The position numbers and the translations under genes are program-made. Below, piece by piece: positions 26,740 through 35,919 of a stretch of 64,000 nt of DNA. The notes under the pieces were generated by a model, which saw only the letters and a list, made by a program, of their open reading frames with translations, searched no databases and had not been told where the DNA came from. Origin of the DNA: Arsukibacterium tuosuense (GTDB lineage: Bacteria > Pseudomonadota > Gammaproteobacteria > Enterobacterales > Alteromonadaceae); NCBI RefSeq assembly GCF_900215315.1, contig NZ_OBEB01000003.1, positions 372,001-436,000 of the forward strand. Direction: 5' to 3'. Position 1 is the stretch's first letter. The number at the start of each line of letters is the position of its first letter.

Positions 26740-26932
26740 GTGACGCGCGACTTCGCTGTTTGAACTGCCGTGACTCGCGACTATGTCGCTAGTGACGAGC
26801 TGCCAAAGGCAGCAGTGACCGGCCAAAAGGGCCTGGTGACCTTAGGCAGAGCCTACAAGTTACCGCTTACGAAGTAAGCTCGTCACCGTTGCCACAGGCA
26901 ACTAGTCACGGCTTGCACAGCAAGCTAGTCAC
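26740..26932. repeat. Period-23 'hairpin ladder': nine GTGAC/GTCAC-type linkers framing eight short stem-loops
   Basis: On the plus strand, linkers GTGAC start at 26740, 26770, 26792, 26815 and 26836, GTTAC at 26859, and GTCAC at 26882, 26905 and 26928. Spacings are 30, 22, 23, 21, 23, 23, 23 and 23. Seven inner units hold short inverted repeats: GCGAC/GTCGC, GCTGCC/GGCAGC, GGCC/GGCC, TAGGC/GCCTA, GCTTAC/GTAAGC, GTTGCC/GGCAAC and GCTTGC/GCAAGC. Six of these have 3-nt loops; the first unit is irregular. Stem sequences differ but pairing is kept. The linkers at one end are the complement of those at the other, so the whole array could also fold on itself. It would be transcribed between ugd and galU. 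Confidence 0.9.
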
Positions 26933-26938
26933 CGCCGT

Positions 26939-28114
26939 CTAATCGCTACCAAACAAATCCCGGGTATAAACCTTGTCCGTTACATCAGCCAGCACATCAC
27001 TTTGCCGGTTAGCAACAATAACATCAGAAATCCGCTTAAATTCAGCCAGGTCTTTAATCACCCGGCTATGATAAAACTCCGACTCATTAAGTTCAGGCTC
27101 GTAAACCACTACCTCAATGCCTTTAGCTTTGATGCGTTTCATGATGCCTTGAATCGCGGAAGCCCGGAAATTATCGGAGCCAGACTTCATCACCAACCGG
27201 TAAACGCCGACAACTTGCGGTTTACGTTTCAGAATGGCGTCGGCAATATAATCTTTACGGGTACGGTTGGCTTCAACAATCGCCTGAATCATGTTATTTG
27301 GTACATCTTTATAATTTGCCAGCAGCTGTTTAGTATCTTTGGGTAAACAATAACCACCATAACCAAAACTCGGGTTGTTGTAATGCTTGCCAATGCGCGG
27401 ATCCAGACCAACGCCTTCTATAATTTGCCGGCTGTTTAAGCTATGGCTTTCAGCATAACTGTCTAATTCATTAAAGTAGGCGACCCGCATCGCCAGATAC
27501 GTATTTGAAAACAGCTTAATGGCTTCGGCTTCAGTGCTGTCGGTAAATAATACCGGTACATCCTGCTTTACCGCGCCTTGTTGCAGCATAAAAGCAAATT
27601 GTTCTGCCCGGACACTTTGTTCACCGACGATAATTCTGCTCGGATGCAAATTATCATACAGGGCGCGGCCTTCACGCAGAAATTCAGGTGAAAACAGCAG
27701 GTTGCTGGTGCCAAATTTCTCACGGGCGCTGGCGGTATAACCTACCGGCACCGTCGATTTTATTATCATTACTGCAGCCGGGTTTATGTTCATGACGTCA
27801 GTAATTACCGCTTCAACACTCTTGGTATTAAAATAGTTTGTTTCCGGATCGTAGTCGGTCGGCGTAGCAATGATAACAAAATTAGCATCGGCATAAGCCT
27901 GTTGCTTATCAAGGGTGGCAGTAAAATTCAGTGACTTATTGGCCAGGAAATCCGAAATTTCATTATCTTCAATAGGCGATTTCCGGGCATTTAACAGCGT
28001 CACTTTTTCCGGCACTATATCAATTGCCGTTACCGCATTGTGCTGCGCCAGCAGCATCGCATTCGATAACCCTACATAGCCGGTTCCGGCAATAGCGACT
28101 TTTAACATTGTCAT
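26939..28114 (-). CDS. ugd: UDP-glucose 6-dehydrogenase
   Basis: 391 residues from the ATG at 28114, 5 nt after AAGGA; the ATG at 28108 is an alternative. The NAD-binding motif is [15 protein letters not shown] and the catalytic Cys is in [15 protein letters not shown]. Length matches the short E. coli-type Ugd. It oxidises UDP-glucose to UDP-glucuronate, which the epimerase at 35920 could turn into UDP-galacturonate. The stop codon is 6 nt from the hairpin ladder. Confidence 0.95.
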   Translation of the reverse strand: MTMLKVAIAGTGYVGLSNAMLLAQHNAVTAIDIVPEKVTLLNARKSPIEDNEISDFLANKSLNFTATLDKQQAYADANFVIIATPTDYDPETNYFNTKSVEAVITDVMNINPAAVMIIKSTVPVGYTASAREKFGTSNLLFSPEFLREGRALYDNLHPSRIIVGEQSVRAEQFAFMLQQGAVKQDVPVLFTDSTEAEAIKLFSNTYLAMRVAYFNELDSYAESHSLNSRQIIEGVGLDPRIGKHYNNPSFGYGGYCLPKDTKQLLANYKDVPNNMIQAIVEANRTRKDYIADAILKRKPQVVGVYRLVMKSGSDNFRASAIQGIMKRIKAKGIEVVVYEPELNESEFYHSRVIKDLAEFKRISDVIVANRQSDVLADVTDKVYTRDLFGSD

Positions 28115-28196
28115 CAATGTCCTTATTCCAGTTAACCAGCAGCATCAGATTCGGTGCCGGCTACTTAAATTCTATACACAGTAAAAATAGCCGGCG

Positions 28197-28224
28197 ATAA
28201 TAGCATTTATCCCAAATTCTGGAA
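28197..28224 (-). promoter_or_regulatory. Weak candidate promoter upstream of ugd; rest of the gap featureless
   Basis: In the 296-nt gap between ugd and cysC the minus strand has TTCCAG (28219-28224) and TATTAT (28197-28202) spaced by 16 nt. The -10 is good and the -35 poor. I see no gene, repeat or terminator in the remainder (28115-28410). Confidence 0.3.
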
Positions 28225-28410
28225 ATGTATTATGCTGCAATGTACCTGCATGGCTGTATCACAAACCGTGTGTGTGCCATTAGTAAGCGAATACCAAAAA
28301 GCAAATAGTAATAAGCAAATAGCCCGCAAACATTAATAATGCGGTCATATTTGCAGCACCAGCCTGAACTTCTGCTTAATCTGACAACCGGCTTTACCTG
28401 CAGCCGCAGC

Positions 28411-29031
28411 TTAGTTAGCTGGCTGGCGAAGCTGTGTCTGGCAAAGAATTCCGCGCTGCTGTAATAGGCTGATAACCTGTCTGGCGGCCTGCTCAATGCT
28501 CAGCGCTGCAGTTTGCAGGTGAATATCTGGCGAGGTGGGGGCTTCATAGGGTGAGCTGATACCGGTAAAGTGGGCAATTTCACCGGCCCGGGCCTTTTTA
28601 TACAGGCCTTTCGGGTCGCGTTGCTCGCAAATGCTCAGCGGGGTATCAACAAATACTTCGATAAAGGCGCTTCCGGCCAGCGCTTTGGCCTGGGCCCGGT
28701 CGGCGATAAACGGCGAAATAAAAGCAGTACCGACTATCAAACCGGCATCCAGCATCAGCCGGCTGACTTCGGTAATCCGGCGGATATTTTCAACCCGCGA
28801 GGCATCATCAAAGCCTAAGTCACCATTCAGGCCATGACGGACATTGTCGCCATCCAGCAAATAGGTGTGACAGCCGAGATCAAACAACAGCCGGTCTACC
28901 GCATTGGCAATGGTCGACTTGCCCGAACCCGACAAGCCGGTGTACCACAATAGACAAGGCTGGTGGCCATTACGGTGCTGCCGCTCAGTATGGCTGACAG
29001 CGGCATTATGCCAGACAATATTTCTACTCAT
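28411..29031 (-). CDS. cysC: Adenylylsulfate (APS) kinase
   Basis: 206 residues. It phosphorylates APS to PAPS, the donor for sulfate reduction and sulfation. The P-loop is GLSGSGKST, followed by LLDGDNVRHGLNGDLGF and RRITEVSRLM, with FVDTPLSICEQRDPKGLYKKARAG and FTGISSPYEAP, all canonical CysC segments. It is downstream of the SLC13 permease and cysN on the same strand, the common Alteromonadales order cysD-cysN-SLC13-cysC, but cysD is missing here. Confidence 0.95.
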   Translation of the reverse strand: MSRNIVWHNAAVSHTERQHRNGHQPCLLWYTGLSGSGKSTIANAVDRLLFDLGCHTYLLDGDNVRHGLNGDLGFDDASRVENIRRITEVSRLMLDAGLIVGTAFISPFIADRAQAKALAGSAFIEVFVDTPLSICEQRDPKGLYKKARAGEIAHFTGISSPYEAPTSPDIHLQTAALSIEQAARQVISLLQQRGILCQTQLRQPAN

Positions 29032-29109
29032 CTGTTAAATCCATCATAAAGTCCATCATTAAATCAGGCGATATACCTGCTGCACCTGAGCCTTAAAAAA
29101 GAAATAATC

Positions 29110-30837
29110 TTAAAAAGGAAATACCAGCGGAATTAGCAGCACACTCAGCACCACATAAGTCAGTGCCACCGGTCCGCCCACCAGCATAAAATGCTTTAAT
29201 TTATATCTGCTGGCATTAAACACCATTAAATTCGTCTGATAACCATAGGGGGTAACAAAGCTGGCAGAAGCGGCAAACGCCACCCCCATTACCATTGGCA
29301 TAATGTCCACGCCCATACCCTTGGCCAGGCTGTATGCCACCGGAAACATTAACGCTGCCGCCGCATTATTGGTAATAATTTCAGTTAACAGATAAGTCAG
29401 CAGGAATATACCAATAAAGGTCACCATCGGTGCCTGGCCCGCCAGGGCACTGGCAGCAAAATCGCTGATGGCCTGCGCCAGACCGGTATGGCTCATGGCA
29501 CTGGCGATACATAGCGCGCTGGTAACAATCAGCCATATTTCTACCGGGAAACGGCGTTTAATCTCGTTAATGGTTAAACAACCACTAAACAACAGCGCAG
29601 CCAGTAAATAAATAGCCGCCAGCAATAACGAGGTACCGGTAAACACGGTACCGGCGATCATCGCCACAAAGCCCCACCAGGTTAAACGCTCGCGCCAGCC
29701 ACTTAGCATATGCTCGGGCTCAATGCCCGATAACAGGTAAAAGTTCTTACTAATGTTGTGCCGGCTGGCGAAGTCCGGGCCGGTGGCCAGCAATAAAAAA
29801 TCCCCGGCTTTCAGCTCAATTTCACCTAATTTACCGTTAACCCGCTCGCCTTCACGCCGCACCGCCACCACGGCCGCATCAAACCGGGCCCGAAAGCCAG
29901 TTCTCTTCAGGGTTTTACCGGTTAAAACCGACTCTTCCTTAATAATCACTTCCGTCAGGTTCTGGGTTGCCAGGCCATTTTCATCGGCAAACAAACTAAT
30001 ACCGGCAAACTGCTTCAGCACATTAACCTTATGCACATTGCCGGTAAATATCAGTTTATCGCCGGCTTTCAGCACATCATAACGGGCCACCGGCCGGATC
30101 ACTTCGCTGTCGCGAACAATCTCGGTTAAAAACAACTCATCTAAATGGCGCAGCCCTGCTTGCTCAATACTCTGGCCTATTAGTGGCGAGTCGGCATTCA
30201 GTTTCGCTTCCAGCAGGTACTCGGTAATGGCCACATCCTGGGTTTTTTCATCCGGCAGGGCATAGCTCATAATAAACAGCACCAGGCTGCCCCCGGCCAG
30301 CACGCCCATGCCGACTAAGGTAAAATCAAAAAAGGCAAAGCCGGCTTCCCCGGCCTCAACCAGCATCGAATTAACAATTAAGTTAGTTGAGGTACCAATT
30401 AAGGTCAGGGTGCCGCCCATAATGGCGGCATAGGATAGCGGAATAAGTAACTTGGTTGGCGCCACTTTTTTATTGGCCCGCACCGCGTTTAGCATGGCGG
30501 CCACCACAGCAGTATTGTTTAATACCGATGACGCCAGGGCAGAGAAACCAATGGTGCGCCAGATTGAACCCGGCACCGAGCGTGTGAATAAAAAACGCGA
30601 TAAGCGCCTGAGCAAACTGGTTTTTTCCAGCGAAAACGAAATAAGCACCAGTAGCACCAGCGTAGCAAGCCCGGGGTTAGCGGCATTACGCAGCAATACC
30701 GCGCTGTCAATAAAGCCCAGCGCCAGCAATGCCAGTAACATAGCAGCGAAAATGCCAGCCGAATGCGCCGAATAGCGAACCAGTGCTGCCACCAGCAGCA
30801 CTAACATCACTACCAGCACAATGGCCGGCAGGCTCAT
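29110..30837 (-). CDS. SLC13/DASS-type permease with two TrkA-C domains (probable sulfate transporter)
   Basis: 575 residues with about 11 membrane helices. The N-terminal transport half contains [13 protein letters not shown] and [19 protein letters not shown], the SNT-type substrate/sodium motif. Two RCK-C (TrkA-C) domains occupy about 205-375 ([35 protein letters not shown]), and the second transport half has [20 protein letters not shown]. In this gene order such permeases are taken to be sulfate importers feeding CysN/CysC (inference from context). The start overlaps the cysN stop (ATGA). Confidence 0.9.
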   Translation of the reverse strand: MSLPAIVLVVMLVLLVAALVRYSAHSAGIFAAMLLALLALGFIDSAVLLRNAANPGLATLVLLVLISFSLEKTSLLRRLSRFLFTRSVPGSIWRTIGFSALASSVLNNTAVVAAMLNAVRANKKVAPTKLLIPLSYAAIMGGTLTLIGTSTNLIVNSMLVEAGEAGFAFFDFTLVGMGVLAGGSLVLFIMSYALPDEKTQDVAITEYLLEAKLNADSPLIGQSIEQAGLRHLDELFLTEIVRDSEVIRPVARYDVLKAGDKLIFTGNVHKVNVLKQFAGISLFADENGLATQNLTEVIIKEESVLTGKTLKRTGFRARFDAAVVAVRREGERVNGKLGEIELKAGDFLLLATGPDFASRHNISKNFYLLSGIEPEHMLSGWRERLTWWGFVAMIAGTVFTGTSLLLAAIYLLAALLFSGCLTINEIKRRFPVEIWLIVTSALCIASAMSHTGLAQAISDFAASALAGQAPMVTFIGIFLLTYLLTEIITNNAAAALMFPVAYSLAKGMGVDIMPMVMGVAFAASASFVTPYGYQTNLMVFNASRYKLKHFMLVGGPVALTYVVLSVLLIPLVFPF

Positions 30838-32243
30838 TTACGGCCTTTTTGCGACAATTCCGGAAAGTGCTTACGCAGCAGCTGAATAAATTCCAGCTCA
30901 AAGCTGCTTAAACCGGTTATTTCCTGCTCTTGCTGTGGCTCGGGTTGCGCAGCCAGTGCCGCATCAACCATGCCGGCTGCAACCGTCAGGTTGGTTAAGC
31001 GATCAATAATAATAAAAGCACCAGTTTGCTTATTTTTTAAATAAGCATCAAAGGCGACGGCCTCGGTCAGGTTAATATCAACCAGACCAATTTCGTTTAA
31101 GCCCAGATTTTGGGCATCGCGCTCTTCCAGGGTGTTCACGTCAATCCGGTGGTGCAATTTAGCCACTTCACCACTTACCAGTTTGCAGGCAAACTTAAAG
31201 TAGTAATCGCGTTCGGTTTTCATTGGCTGCTCATGCATCCAAATCACCTTGGCCCGCAGCCGTGATGACACGTGCGCCAACACGTCTTTTTTCACCAGCA
31301 TATTGCCGCGGCTGATATCAATTTCATCGTTCAGAGTCAGCGTTACGGCCTGCGGTGCGTGCGCCTCTGCCAGCTCTCCGTCAAAGGTAACAATCGACTT
31401 TACCGTTGAGATCGTGCCGGCTGGCAGTACCCGAATGGTATCGCCAACTGCAACCGTACCGGCAGCAATAGTGCCGGCAAAGCCGCGGAAGTCCGAGTTA
31501 GGCCGGCTGACCAGTTGCACCGGAAAGCGAAATTCCGGACTATCAGCCGAAGCGCTTATTTCCATGGTTTCCAGATATTGCATTAAGGTGGAACCGCGGA
31601 ACCAGCTCAGTTTTTCACTGGGGTTAACCACGTTATCGCCTTCCAGCGCCGAAATAGGCACAAAACGAATATCCGGAATATCTAACGAGCCGGCCAGAGT
31701 TAAATACTCTTCCTGAATTTCTTTATAGCGGCTCTGCGAATAATCAACCAGGTCCATTTTGTTAATAGCGACGATGACATGCTTAATGCCCAACAACGAG
31801 CAAATAAAACTATGGCGACGGGTCTGGGTTTGCACGCCTTTGCGGGCATCCACCAGAATAATCGCCACATCACAGGTTGAGGCACCGGTCGCCATATTAC
31901 GGGTGTACTGCTCGTGACCCGGAGTATCGGCAATAATAAACTTACGTTTATCTGTCGAGAAATAGCGATAGGCCACATCGATAGTAATGCCCTGCTCGCG
32001 CTCTGACTGCAGGCCATCTACCAATAGTGCCAGGTCGACTTTATTGCCCTGGGTACCCGATTTTTTACTATCTTCTGTTATGGCCGCCAGCTGATCTTCA
32101 AAAATCATTTTGCTGTCGTGCAGCAAACGGCCAATCAGCGTGCTTTTACCATCATCGACACTGCCGCAGGTAATAAAGCGCAGCAGCTGTTTATTCTCGT
32201 GTTGGTTTAAATACGTTAAAATATCTTGTTCAATTTTAACATG
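30834..32243 (-). pseudogene. cysN: CysN, sulfate adenylyltransferase GTPase subunit, lacking a usable start codon
   Basis: The frame encodes a nearly complete Cys[21 protein letters not shown] (P-loop codons at 32145-32168), [33 protein letters not shown] and INKMDL. Upstream of the P-loop it continues with CysN-like sequence ([13 protein letters not shown]) back to about 32234 and then hits an in-frame TGA (32244-32246) without any ATG, GTG or TTG. The first canonical start in frame is a TTG at 32126, beyond the P-loop, and would give an inactive GTPase. The truncated gspE reads into this region in another frame and stops at 32216. It is either a broken gene, one using a rare start (ATT at 32234), or a sequence error. 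The partner cysD is absent. Confidence 0.75.
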
Positions 32244-33634
32244 TCAGCATAATGCTGCAACTGATAACGCTCAGCTAGTGCCTGAGCATCGTCGGCAGGT
32301 TTAGCACAATCGGGGCATAACCGGCGTACCAGTCGCTGGGCAACGATAGACACTAAGGCGGCATTGAGTAAAAACTCTTCTACACCAAGGTCTAACAAAC
32401 GGGTATAAGCACTGGGTGCGTCATTAGTATGTACAGTAGAAAACACCAGGTGGCCGGTAAGGGCCGACTGCATGGCAATGCCCGCTGTTTCTTTATCACG
32501 AATTTCGCCCAACATAATAATATCCGGGTCTTGCCGCACAATACTGCGTAAGCCTGCAGCAAAATCAAAACCGATATCGGCTTGTACCTGCACCTGATTA
32601 ATGCCATCGAGCTGATATTCAACCGGATCTTCCAGGGTGATTATTTTTACCCCGGGTGTATTTAACTTGTTAAGAAAGGTATAAAGACTGGTCGTTTTAC
32701 CTGAACCTGTAGGGCCGGTAAGCAATACAACGCCTGCCGTTGTTTTAATATCCTGCAGAATTTTTGCTTCGATATCGGCTGCAATGCCCAGCACTTCCAT
32801 ATCGTATCGAATGGCGTCTTTACGCAGAAAACGCATTACCACACTTTCACCGTCATTCAGGGGTAATGCCGACACCCGGATATCCAACTCAATTCCACCA
32901 ATCCGCATTTCAATTTTGCCATCTTGCGGCCGGCGTTTTTCGGCAATATCCATGTTACTGAGAATTTTCAAGCGGGTTGTTACCGGCAATACCAGGCCGG
33001 CTGGTATGGTATCAATATCCTGCAGCACCCCATCGATCCGAAACCTTACCTTGCCTCTCCCTTGCAACGGCTCTATATGCATATCTGACGCGCGCTGACG
33101 TAGCGCTTTGGTAATTAACGCATTTAGCAGGTTTACGGTAGGCGCTTCTGACGCCAGTTCGCGTAAACGGGCTTCTTCAATTGAGGTTAATTCGCCGACC
33201 GGCGCATTGTCGTCATGTTGCTGAGCAATTGCTGCCAGCTTATTAAACTGCTCTGGATTTGTGATAAGTAATTTGCAGTCTATCCCCAGCCCCGTGACTA
33301 TTTCCTGAGCATCTTTATTCAGCGGTGCGATAGTAATAAACAGCCAGCCAGTGTCATCCACTTTGAAAGGTAACCAACCTTTCTCGGTAAGCGCGGCAAC
33401 CGGCATTGCTTTTGCTTGCTCGGGTAAAACCCAATCAGAAATTTGCTCTTCATCAAGAGTGGGCAAAGATAATAGCTTTGCATATATTTCAGGCAATATT
33501 TCTGAAGACAGACTGCCCATGCTAACCAGAATCTGCTCAAGTTGACCACCATATTTACGCTGAAAAGCTGTGGCTTTCTCTACGTCAGCAGAGCTGACGT
33601 TAAAAGATTGCAGCAGCTGAGGTAAGTTGCTCAT
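32216..33634 (-). CDS. Truncated GspE-type type II secretion ATPase
   Basis: 472 residues. A GspE N-terminal domain (about 1-145) is followed by the secretion ATPase core with Walker [13 protein letters not shown] (about 306-315), Asp-box and Walker [17 protein letters not shown] (about 373-388) and the His-box ([11 protein letters not shown]). It then stops shortly after the first zinc pair (CPDC, about residue 438). The second CxxC and the final ~70-90 residues found in GspE are missing; the frame ends where cysN-like sequence begins. It overlaps gspG by 4 nt. It looks like a gene cut by a deletion and is probably non-functional or impaired. Confidence 0.82.
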   Translation of the reverse strand: MSNLPQLLQSFNVSSADVEKATAFQRKYGGQLEQILVSMGSLSSEILPEIYAKLLSLPTLDEEQISDWVLPEQAKAMPVAALTEKGWLPFKVDDTGWLFITIAPLNKDAQEIVTGLGIDCKLLITNPEQFNKLAAIAQQHDDNAPVGELTSIEEARLRELASEAPTVNLLNALITKALRQRASDMHIEPLQGRGKVRFRIDGVLQDIDTIPAGLVLPVTTRLKILSNMDIAEKRRPQDGKIEMRIGGIELDIRVSALPLNDGESVVMRFLRKDAIRYDMEVLGIAADIEAKILQDIKTTAGVVLLTGPTGSGKTTSLYTFLNKLNTPGVKIITLEDPVEYQLDGINQVQVQADIGFDFAAGLRSIVRQDPDIIMLGEIRDKETAGIAMQSALTGHLVFSTVHTNDAPSAYTRLLDLGVEEFLLNAALVSIVAQRLVRRLCPDCAKPADDAQALAERYQLQHYADMLKLNKIF

Positions 33635-34032
33635 CTGTGAACGATATCCGCGTCATCACCCTCGCCACCCTGACGACCATCGCGTCCGTAAGACATAAGA
33701 CTAAAGCCAATATTCCCGTCAACCTGATTGGTGTAAACATATGGATTGCCCCAGGGATCAGCTGGCACTTCTTTAGGCAAATAGGGACCATCCCAGTTTT
33801 TATTTTCACTTTTAATCAGTTCATCGAGGTTACCAGGATAACTGCCCATATCTAACCGATAGGTATTAAGCGAGGTTTCCAATAACTCCATCTGCGCTTT
33901 TGCTGTTTTGATTCTGGAAGAATCGACTTTTGAAAACATTTCCGGTGCCACTAATGACGCCAGCAAACCAACGATAACAATTACAATTAATAATTCTATC
34001 AGCGTAAAACCGCGCTTTTGCTTAAACTTCAT
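33631..34032 (-). CDS. GspG-type major pseudopilin
   Basis: 133 residues with an AGGA site. The class III leader MKFKQKRG is cut before FTLIELLIVIVIVGLLAS, with the conserved Glu at +5. The body has the GspG signature (YRLDMGSYPGNLDELI, DPWGNPYVYTN) and an acidic calcium-site-like end (GRDGRQGGEGDDADI). It is encoded directly ahead of gspE, unlike the usual gspE-F-G order, and no other secretion genes are nearby, so the pair is an orphan or remnant. Confidence 0.9.
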   Translation of the reverse strand: MKFKQKRGFTLIELLIVIVIVGLLASLVAPEMFSKVDSSRIKTAKAQMELLETSLNTYRLDMGSYPGNLDELIKSENKNWDGPYLPKEVPADPWGNPYVYTNQVDGNIGFSLMSYGRDGRQGGEGDDADIVHR

Positions 34033-34127
34033 TTATGATCCTGTGGTGTAACATAAGTTATTTCGATGCTGTCGCATCTTACCTTATGGCCCTGAACTGG
34101 ACAAGTTTGTGCCTGGTCTGACAGACC

Positions 34128-35006
34128 TCAATCCGGCAAAATAGTTTCAAAACCGGCATCGGCTATCCGCTTTTGCCAGCGCCAGGCTTGCCGGGTTTGC
34201 TCACTGATATCAGCTGCTTGTGGCTGAGGCCAGGCGGTAAGCTGTTGCAAGTCATGAAACGGCAATGGGTTTTGCGTTAAAAAATGGCTTACCCAACTGT
34301 TTTTATTACCAATAACCGGCAAGCCACAGGCGGCATACTCCAAAAGCTTGGTAGAGGTTTGTAAGTTGTATGGATACACATCCGGCACGTAGTTCAGGCC
34401 AAACCGCGCCTGATTCAGCAGCTGCGGGATCTGGCTGTTAGCTACCGGCCCCGTAAACCGGACCCCGGCATAGCGCTGATAACGTTGCTGCAAATAAGCC
34501 GAAGGCTGACCAACCAGCCAGATGCTGGCGTGAGGTTGTAGCTTTAACACAACATCCAGCGCCTTTTCCAGCTGGCGGCTTTTATCCATTGAGCCGACGT
34601 AGATCAGATCACATTTTTTCTCAATACCGGCCTGCGGTCTAAAGTGGTTTGCTATACCCATATCGCGAAAGCGCTCTGGCACACCATCATTAAATTGCAG
34701 CAGCTCGGATTGCTTTTTATTCTGAAATACCCGCAAATGCGGCCTGCTATTTAGCCGTCGTTTTAGCTGGTCTTTAATCCGGGCCAACGGTGGGGTTGAT
34801 AACGAGGCGTATTCATGGACAATAAACTGGCCAGGCTTGGGTTGGTAGCGGCAAAACCCCATAAAAAACCAGACAATATCATAGCCGGACAAATCAGCAG
34901 CCGGACTACTGACCTCTACCTGGTAGAGGGGGCGGAAATAATCGGCGTAAGCCTGTAACTCTGGCAGCTGGGCTTTAGATTGATGGACAAAGCAAAGTGA
35001 CTTCAC
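34128..35006 (-). CDS. Glycosyltransferase (GT-B fold, GT1/GT4-like)
   Basis: 292 residues if translation begins at the GTG at 35006, which overlaps the stop of the upstream gene as GTGA and gives VKSLCFVHQSKAQLPEL. The C-terminal half has the GT-B nucleotide-sugar region (DLIYVGSMDKSRQLEKAL, WLVGQPSAYLQQ, NLQTSTKLLEYAACGLPVIG), including a conserved Glu. The donor and acceptor cannot be read. It is coupled to the GT2 gene and probably adds a sugar of the surface polysaccharide. Confidence 0.82.
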   Translation of the reverse strand: MKSLCFVHQSKAQLPELQAYADYFRPLYQVEVSSPAADLSGYDIVWFFMGFCRYQPKPGQFIVHEYASLSTPPLARIKDQLKRRLNSRPHLRVFQNKKQSELLQFNDGVPERFRDMGIANHFRPQAGIEKKCDLIYVGSMDKSRQLEKALDVVLKLQPHASIWLVGQPSAYLQQRYQRYAGVRFTGPVANSQIPQLLNQARFGLNYVPDVYPYNLQTSTKLLEYAACGLPVIGNKNSWVSHFLTQNPLPFHDLQQLTAWPQPQAADISEQTRQAWRWQKRIADAGFETILPD

Positions 35007-35884
35007 TGCGGGGAACCTTTGCTGAAAAAAATCAAACTCCAGGCCCGGCGCATAATCAGGTTTTTTAATACCCGCAACTGTTGCGTCAGCGGTAATTGGA
35101 AAACAGCCCGCCACGGCAGCGGCTGATTATTATGTAGCGCTGAATTCACCTGATGGCTGGCCAGCTGAGCGGCGCTCATAAACTCACCATGTTTCTTTAA
35201 TAACAGCTGATAACCCTGTTCGCGTTTTGCTGACGCCGAAATCCGCTCGAATTGATGGTCATGGTGCAAAATATAGCTGCAACTGCCTATTCGGTAGCCA
35301 CTGCCAAACACTGCTGAGAGCCTTAACCAGGTGTCGTAATCCTGGCAACTGGGCATGGCCGGATCAAAGCCATTAATCGCCCGCAAAGAGCTGGTCAGGG
35401 TAAAAATCTGATTACCGACGAGATTGGCATACAACAGCTGCTGATAACTGATGGCTCTGGCGCGCTTGGCAAAGCTGAACCGGCGTTGTTGCTCATTAAT
35501 AACGGTATAACCCGTAGATAAAAACGCGCAGCCAGGATGGCTGTACCACTGTTGCACCAGTTCAGTTATCCGCCCGGGTTCAAATTCATCGTCATCATCC
35601 AGACCGGTAATAAATTCGCCATTAGCCATTTCAATAGCAGTATTCCTGGCCACTGGCGCACCACTGGCCACTGCAAGATGCAGATACTTTATTTGCGGAT
35701 ACTGCTGCAACAATTGCTGGTTTTGCTGTTTATGCTCCGGGCCTGAACTATCGTCAACCACAATAATTTCCAGCCGCAGGTAAGTTTGCGCTACACAGCT
35801 ACCAACCGCCCGGGCTAGCAGCTCGGGGCGATTATGGGTTGCAATATATACCGTAACTAACGGCAACTGCTCTGGCAATGCCAT
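35003..35884 (-). CDS. Family 2 (GT-A) glycosyltransferase
   Basis: 293 residues. The N-terminus LPLVTVYIATHNRPELLARAV, the DDSS motif, GAPVARNTAIEMANGEFI and the metal-binding LDDDDEFEPGR are classic GT2 features; SCQDYDTWLRL provides the ED-like acceptor motif. It would add one sugar to a lipid-linked oligosaccharide on the cytoplasmic face. Its stop overlaps the next glycosyltransferase start. Confidence 0.92.
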   Translation of the reverse strand: MALPEQLPLVTVYIATHNRPELLARAVGSCVAQTYLRLEIIVVDDSSGPEHKQQNQQLLQQYPQIKYLHLAVASGAPVARNTAIEMANGEFITGLDDDDEFEPGRITELVQQWYSHPGCAFLSTGYTVINEQQRRFSFAKRARAISYQQLLYANLVGNQIFTLTSSLRAINGFDPAMPSCQDYDTWLRLSAVFGSGYRIGSCSYILHHDHQFERISASAKREQGYQLLLKKHGEFMSAAQLASHQVNSALHNNQPLPWRAVFQLPLTQQLRVLKNLIMRRAWSLIFFSKGSPQ

Positions 35885-35919
35885 GTATTAATCTACCGCT
35901 CTGAATAACAGGTTGTGTC

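Noticed and set aside
26740-26932. Hairpin ladder read as a CRISPR array
   Set aside because: The constant part is only five bases, changes to its complement along the array, and the 'spacers' are themselves palindromic. No cas genes are present.
32200-32243. Programmed -1 frameshift joining gspE to cysN into a fusion protein
   Set aside because: The frames are related by -1, but there is no X XXY YYZ slippery heptamer before the gspE stop, and a GspE-CysN fusion has no known biological sense. A deletion junction is simpler.
35889-35900. ops-like (RfaH) element, AGCGGTAGATTA on the minus strand
   Set aside because: It matches only the core of the ops consensus and lies next to an internal gene start rather than in an operon leader.
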